From Spirogloea muscicola (lineage: Eukaryota > Streptophyta > Zygnematophyceae > Spirogloeales > Spirogloeaceae): a stretch of 11,627 nt of DNA. Numbering within the stretch: position 1 is the first letter of the stretch; each line of letters begins with the position of its first letter. The DNA lies in NCBI GenBank assembly GCA_009602725.1, contig WELB01000083.1, positions 229,919 through 241,545 of the forward strand, in the 5' to 3' direction. The position numbers were made by a program, and so were the translations under genes. Below the pieces are notes generated by a model, which had not been told where the DNA came from, did no database searches, and saw only the letters and a program-made list of their open reading frames with translations. Positions 1 to 6,400 of this stretch are shown in pieces.

Positions 1-2
1 CT

Positions 3-479
3 GCCGCGCGCAGGCCGCTGGGCCGGCGCGCCTCCGTGGCGCCCGAGGATGGCGCCGGCGCCACGCCCGGCAGCGCCGCCAGGTTAGGCATTGCCAGCGA
101 CCGCTGGAAGCGGAAGCTGCGTCGACCAGCCGCCGCGAAGGCGCCGCCGACGCTGCAGTACTTTGACAGCAACCAAGCCTGGCGGCGCTGCTGCCGCAGG
201 CTGGCGCTGGCGGCGTGCCTCGGCGGCATGGGCGCCGGCCTGCCGGTGCTGGAGCGCTACCAGCCGGAGGCCTTCCTGCGCGCTGTTGCGAAGGCGGCGC
301 CAGCCGGCGGTGGCGGCGGCAGTGGCGGCGGCAGCGGCGGCGGCTCCACGCCATGGCGGGGCCTCTTCTCCCGGCGCTCGCCGCTGCTGGCGCCGCCGCG
401 CACGGCGGCGGCGGCGGCGGCAGGGCGGGCCGACAGTGATTGGGGCTACTCTGTCGAGGACATGCTCTCGTTCCAGCAG
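3..479 (+). other. KCBP exon 1: low-complexity N-terminus leading into the MyTH4 region
   Basis: The exon is read in the frame with codons starting at 3, 6, 9 and so on, and is open to the window edge. Before the first in-frame Met (codon at 228) the sequence is rich in Arg and Ala (for example [11 protein letters not shown]). Recognisable KCBP homology starts at [15 protein letters not shown]. It is interrupted by a Gly/Ser run (306-347) and an Ala run near 406-420, and resumes at [11 protein letters not shown], the family segment just before the MyTH4 core. The donor is GTGTGA at 480 (phase 0). A nearby GTGAGC at 482 looks stronger but would break the frame into exon 2. A splice acceptor (GCGCGCAG at about 5-12) near the left edge cannot be excluded, so this may not be the first exon. 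Confidence 0.8.
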
Positions 480-3400
480 GTGTGAGCTTCTCCAATAACA
501 AAAAGACAGAAGAATAGCAGAAATAGGGTTTGAACTCCTGACATACGAATTAAGATTCCGGCGTTCTAACCAAATGAATCATTCTGCCATGAAGAGTCAG
601 TTCAGCCGCAGGTTGCCTCGCCGTTGACCCCATTGGCGGAGCTGGCCACCGGAACTCCTCAGAAAAGCCGGGCACTGATCGACAGCCCAAATTGGTCAGC
701 CAATCCGATCGGCTGGCCAATTGCCGAAGTTGTGACTCAGGTTCAAATCGCTGTGTTGCTGGTGGGACCTCCAGGAGCCCATCCCGACGTCGCTCCTCCG
801 GCTGCCCGGCGACCTCGTCCCAGCCGCGCTCAAGGCCTTCGCGGTCATCCTGCGGTGGCAGGGCGTGGACGGTGCTGGGCCCCCGCCGTCGGCGCCTGCC
901 GACCGCGCGGCGCTCGTCCAGAGGCTCTACCGCGCAGCGCTGCGGCGCCCAGAGCTCCGCGACGAGGTGTATGCGCAGATCATCAAGCAGTCTCGCGGCT
1001 GCCCCGACAGGTGAGCTCCGCTGCACCTCCAAGCCGTCGTTGGCTGCTGCTCGCTGCTGGGCTGCAGAAGGCAAGATCTGGGTGCTGATGAGGGAGGGCA
1101 GAGGAAGGAGGTACGCAGAGAGAGGGTAAGAAGGGGGGATGAGGGAGGGTGAAGGAAGGACGGAGAGAGGAAGGGGGGATGCGACAGAGGACAGGGCCAA
1201 GATGATGGAGGAGAGAGGGAGATTAGATGGTGAAGCCAGGCGCCGTTGCTATGGCTGACATGTCTAACTTCGATGGCGGCGGCAGCAGCAGTGGCAGCGG
1301 TGAGGCTGACGGTTGGCAGGGCGTCGCAGGGAGGCGCGGCTGGCAGTGTGGCAGCTGGCCCACCTGTGCGCCGCGGCGATGCCGCCTGGCAAGGACGTCG
1401 CTGCGTACCTGGCGGACTACATACATGGCCTCGTCGGCGGCGGCAATGGCAAGCCGGCCGCGGCAGGCGCGCTGACAGAGGATGCGGCAGTGGTGGAGAC
1501 GGCGGCACGGGCGTTCCGGGCGCTCAAGCGCTCGGTGCGCGTCGGGCCGCGGCAGGCAGTGCCCTCGGCAGCGGAGGTGGAGGCGCTGCTGGGGAGCCGG
1601 AGGCCGCCTGCGGTTGTCGTGCACTTCCTTGACAATGCATTCGAGGAGGTGGCTTACGACATGACCACGACGGTTGCTGAGGCCACGGAGGTCAAATCCA
1701 CTTTTTAACGATCCTTAAATTCTCTATGGATGGTGTTGCGTGTATGTATCTTGCGTTCAAATTGGCATCAGAATGATGCTTGTGTCGTGTGTTAATGGTA
1801 TTATTGACACAGTATTGTGCGGAATATGTGTGTAATCAAGGTACTGTGCATTCATATGTCAACTTACTCGTGCAGTCTGCCGCCGCCGGGCATGCCTCAG
1901 TTGCTCCCCATTTTATTTAGGTAGTGGCTCTGGTTGTTGGCAGGCTGTCGCCGGCGCCATCAAGCTGGTGTCTTTTCAAACTTTTGGCTTATTCGAGGCG
2001 CGCTCGGCTGGAGGGCGGGCGGCTGCATTGCAAGAGGCAACTATGGCAGGTCAGCGCTCTGGTCCCACCAATCAAGAGGCTGCCGCAGGCGCCCAAATAC
2101 GTCATATTCACCTTGATGGACTTACCTCTGGCAGCTGCATGGCAAGGATGACAACGACTTGGTTAATCGGCGGGGCTCTGGTTGCGCAGACGAGCACCTC
2201 GGACTGGACGAGAATCGATACCTGGGCGATGTTGTCGCTAGCAGCAGTGGCTATGGCGGAGGCGCTGGCAGTGCCGGTGGTGGGGATGGTGGCACGGGGC
2301 CACCGCTCCGGTTGGTATTCAAGAAGAAGCTCTTCCGCGAGGCGGACGAGGGCGTCGCAGAGCCCATCTTTGTGCGGCTATCATATCTCCAGGCAAGCTG
2401 CTGAATTGCTCACCGATCGCTCTGCCAGCATTGCTGGCTTCAGCATCGGCGGCACAGGCACCGTCTTCCACCTGGCACCGTACACATGCCCTGAGGCTTC
2501 CGCACATTGAATAAACTTTGTGAATAATCTAGACAGTATATGTCTGACCAGTGAAATTAGAAAGTGATACATGCAAAGTCCTCATGAAATTTCTGTAATA
2601 TAACTCGGATGGCCAGGCCCAGCACGAGTACCTCGCTGGCAACTATCCCGTCGGGCGGCGAGACGACGCAGCGCAGCTGGCGGCCTTGCAGATCCTTGCC
2701 GACCAGGGTCCCGACGCGGCCACAACAAGCAGCGGCGCCGAAGTGTGCGTGGCCGCTTCACGCGCTGGGCCCACCACCTGCCACTCTTGATCTGGGCAGC
2801 GATGGCAGACCGCTGCCATCTCCATAGCCTGCATTGGGAAAGTGGAGCTTGGTCTGGCGCATTCGCTCATGTTTCTCCCCCTCTCACCTCCCCCCCCCTC
2901 TTCCAATCTCTCTCTCCCACTCCCATGTCCTGGTGCCCATGCAGTAGCTGGGCGCAGCTCGTGCAAGCGGCCATTCCGGCGCCAGTCTTCACCACACGGC
3001 CGCGCGCAGAGTGGGAGCAGGACGTCCTCAGCCGCCTGCGCCTCCTGGTGAGGTTCAAATCTTGAGCACTCTTGAGGGACAAGCGTTGACTTTCCACTGG
3101 AACATGGCCACTAAGACGACTGGGGCTTTCCTCGCTCCATGGTCTCACGCTGAAAAACTTGGCAACACTTCTACTGGAAACACATTCATTAAGTAGGATA
3201 GGTCTTCTAAACTGACAGATAGGACATCCCTTAGAGGTCCTGCATGGAAGTCGCGGATAGCTATCTGTGAGGGCGGGTTCGGATGTTAGGTGTAAAGTCA
3301 GACCAGGACTTTGAAAGCTCTAGGCAAGTGGGCTTAGGCACAGCAGACATCCGTCACAGTGCAAGTGCCATATCGTAAGCATATCCAGAAGCAACAGTGG

Positions 3401-6400
3401 TGACATCCACCGCCCGCCTGGCTGCATCGAAGCGCTGCAGCAAAAGCAAGGCTCTACCAAGGACGACGCGCGTGGGCAGCTCCTGCGCTTCCTGCGGGCC
3501 CTGCCATACGGGAGTTCCGTATTCTACCACGTGCGACGCGTCGAGGACCCCATTGGCCTGCTGCCTGGGAAGCTCATTTTGGGCATCAATAAGCGCGGGG
3601 TTTCTTTCTGACTTCCTCTTGGCTTTTGCCTCATGATCCTGTGTTTTGCCTTTCCTGACTTCTGACGTAGCTCACTAGCAGCTCTCCAATCGTATGTCCT
3701 TGGCTGCCAAGTGACACAGCCAGGCTCGTCATGTCCTGCAGATCCACTTTTTCCGACCTATACCTAAGGAATATCTGCATTCAGCTGAGCTCCGGGACAT
3801 AATGCAATTTGGGAGCAGCTCGTCGGCGGTCTTCTTCAAGATGCGCGTGGCAGGCGTGCTGCACGTCTTTCAGTTTGAGACTAAGCAGGTGGTTGCATGC
3901 CTAGGCCTCAGCACCAGCATAAGCCCCCTGCGTTCAAATCGATATGTTACAGTCACGGCGAACGAGCTGTTGATAAGTCCTTTATTAGAAGAAGCTGCCC
4001 TACACGTAGCCGGACTTCACAGCAGCTCCTGTGCTGGCAGCTCCACAAGCCCGCCGCTCTAGATCGACTTAGAAATAATTATAAGACGTACGACACCTTT
4101 GAAAGCTGACCATGAGAACGTGCTTTAATGTTCTCACGTGCTCCAAGCCAGATGCTGACTGCAGGCTTTGATCAGCGGTGTTCAGGGCGAGGATGTGTGC
4201 CTGGCGCTCCAGAGCCACATAAACGACGTGCTCCTCCGCAAGCTCAGCAGGAAGGTATCAGCCGGTGCGACAGCGGCTGGGAGCCCCTCGCAACTGGCAC
4301 CGAGCATTGGAAGAGAGGAAGAGCCGCGAGCGACGGCGGCAGGCGGAGCCGATGCATACGACCTCGGCATGGTGGACATGGCCAGGCAGCTCGAGCAGGC
4401 GAAGCGGCGGAATGAGCAGGTGGGCATGCAAGCAGCAACTTACCAGCGAGCAGCAATAAGGTAGCAGGTTGCAATGTTCGATTGACTTTAAGGGCCACTA
4501 AGCCCAAAAATGGTGGGCTCTTCACGTCGGTGCAGCTCTCGTCCGAGGTGGCGGAGTGGCAGGAACGAGAGCGGAAGCTGCTGGAAGACGTGGCATCGCT
4601 GGAGGACCGGCTGTGCGCCGAGGAGAGCACTCGGGCGGGCCCGGCAAGGGCCGAGGAGTATGGCAGCACAAGGGAGGCGCTTGCGCAGGTATGCAGCCAG
4701 CATTGCCCGGAAGTGTGGAAGTTGGTCTGAGCCTTTGGCTCTCATAATGAGACAATGGATGACACAAGAATCTAGCAAGACAAGTCTGTGCATACATTCT
4801 CTTTGTTAGAATTGGGCGTCCTCTCATCCTCACTAGTGAATGAGAATATGACCGTTATTGTGTTCATGTAGAAGAAATGCGAGAAATTATTTGATATGCT
4901 ACGATTTGGTATGCTACAAAGAATTGCATGAACTGACAAAAATACCATTCTGGTATAATTTGAGCAGGAGTTGACATAGGATGCCATTGCTGCATGATGA
5001 TCATCTTTGTGCATAATTTGGCCCTTGGGCATTGTGCTCCTTCTGTGCATGTTTGGATCTGCAGGTGATCGCCAATGGCGTCGCTCAAGCCAAGGACAAT
5101 GTGGAGGCAGGTGGAGCTGCACTGACAGCCAAGTCGCCGGTCAAGGGAGCACTTGACGGCCCAGCAGCCGTGATGGCCATGGCTGGCTTGGCTCCAAAAG
5201 CGACAGACAGGGACAGTGCCACGCAGATCCGCCAGCTCCAGGCTCAGGTACAGAGCTGACCACATTCCTTGGCTCAACATATTGACTTCTTAAACAGACC
5301 CTTGCAACGACTTAACCTTTTCTTCAGGTGTAACTCACTTGCAGCGACCACCATTCTAGGATCCTTCTGCCTTTTCTGTCAGATCTTTAAATAGGAAGTG
5401 CTTGATTGTGGCTGGGCTGAAAACGAGCGATTGCACTGACTAAAGCCTTGAAATCTTTTCCAGTATAAAAGCAGGTCAAGCATTTCGACTTGGGCTGCCA
5501 CACTGCATTGTTGGTTTTGAGAAGGCCGTGGACCTTGTTGCTGTGCAGCTAAAGGATCTGAGGGCTGAACTGAAGACACGCTTGGAAGCGGCGACCAAGG
5601 CAGAGGATGTCTTCCGCAAGCTGCAGAAGGAGAAGCAGCTCCTGGAGCAGAAGTACACGCGTCTGCAGAACAGCCAAAAGGGCGAGGTACTCTCAGCTAC
5701 CATAACCAAAGGGCAAGTAACTCTTTGGTAGATGCTACCTGTGCCTCAATCACCTTCCCTCATTCGTCCCAAAGTGAGACTGGGTTGGGGACCGCTGACA
5801 GTGACTGTGGCATGACAATCACTTCAGCTGTTTTCGCTGTCTGTATTCACAAGTCGCATACTTGAGCCCCGGGCTCTGACAGTAAGATAGACTCAAAAGT
5901 TGATATTAACTGCTGGCTGTTCAGGGCTGGCTTTCCGTGTCTAGCACTTTGAGGCTACAATTTTTGGGCAGACACAGTAATAGGTCTTCAAGGCTGAATT
6001 ACACTGACAGTCTAATCAGATCGTGATCAGAAAAGGGAGGTGGAGCAGCGGTGGAGCGAGGAGCGGCGGGAGCTGGAGGCGCGCACAAAGGATGCGGAGC
6101 GGCTGTCGGCGCAGACAGCGCTGCAGCTGGCGGAAGCTACGAGGCAGCTGGACGAGCGCAACCACCAGCTCTCGCACATGGACGACTTCTTCAAGGAGCT
6201 CGAGGGCCTCCGAGAGGAGAAGGAGGTGCCAGACTGCCGCTCTGATCGGCACCCCAACTTGGCCAACTCTGTACCACCTCCATTGTCACAGTGGCTGCGT
6301 TTCTGGGATGCTACTACAGCAGCATGTGGATGCCCTTGTTGAGCCTGTGCCACTGTGCCTTGAGCTCCTTGCAAGCCCATATACTGTAGTTGCACTATTG

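Larger units (their letters stand above)
1944..4254 (+). other. KCBP FERM domain (exons 4-9 and start of exon 10)
   Basis: FERM spans about residues 329-663. Exon 4 gives [16 protein letters not shown]. Exon 5 gives [13 protein letters not shown], a Gly/Ser-rich loop, then [15 protein letters not shown] and FVRLSYLQ. Exon 6 gives [21 protein letters not shown]. Exon 7 gives [15 protein letters not shown] and [15 protein letters not shown]. Exon 8 gives [20 protein letters not shown] and [18 protein letters not shown]. Exon 9 gives [25 protein letters not shown] and [16 protein letters not shown]. Exon 10 begins [19 protein letters not shown]. These follow the KCBP FERM order without a missing block. 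Intron 5 (2393-2616) uses a GC donor. Exon 8 is started at 3441 because only CTGCAG there keeps phase 0 from exon 7 and gives a family-like length before TKDDAR. Confidence 0.93.

Noticed and set aside
480-487. Donor GTGAGC at 482 for exon 1
   Set aside because: A stronger consensus, but it leaves phase 2 and does not join in frame to EPIPTSLL. The donor at 480 does.
624-1088. 154-codon plus-strand open frame starting in intron 1
   Set aside because: It runs through exon 2 in a frame different from the MyTH4 frame and gives no recognisable protein.
550-1200. 216-codon minus-strand open frame over exon 2
   Set aside because: It lies across a proven KCBP exon and two introns, is Ser/Pro/Leu-rich low complexity, and reads the tRNA-like and purine tracts. 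It is a shadow of the GC-rich plus-strand gene.
927-1508. 193-codon minus-strand open frame
   Set aside because: It overlaps exons 2 and 3 antisense; its composition is that of the complement of the purine tract. No family features.
3360-3440. Earlier start for exon 8 (after CACAG at 3359)
   Set aside because: It keeps phase but adds 27 residues absent from the family. The CTGCAG acceptor ending at 3440 gives the expected spacing between RLRLL and TKDDAR.
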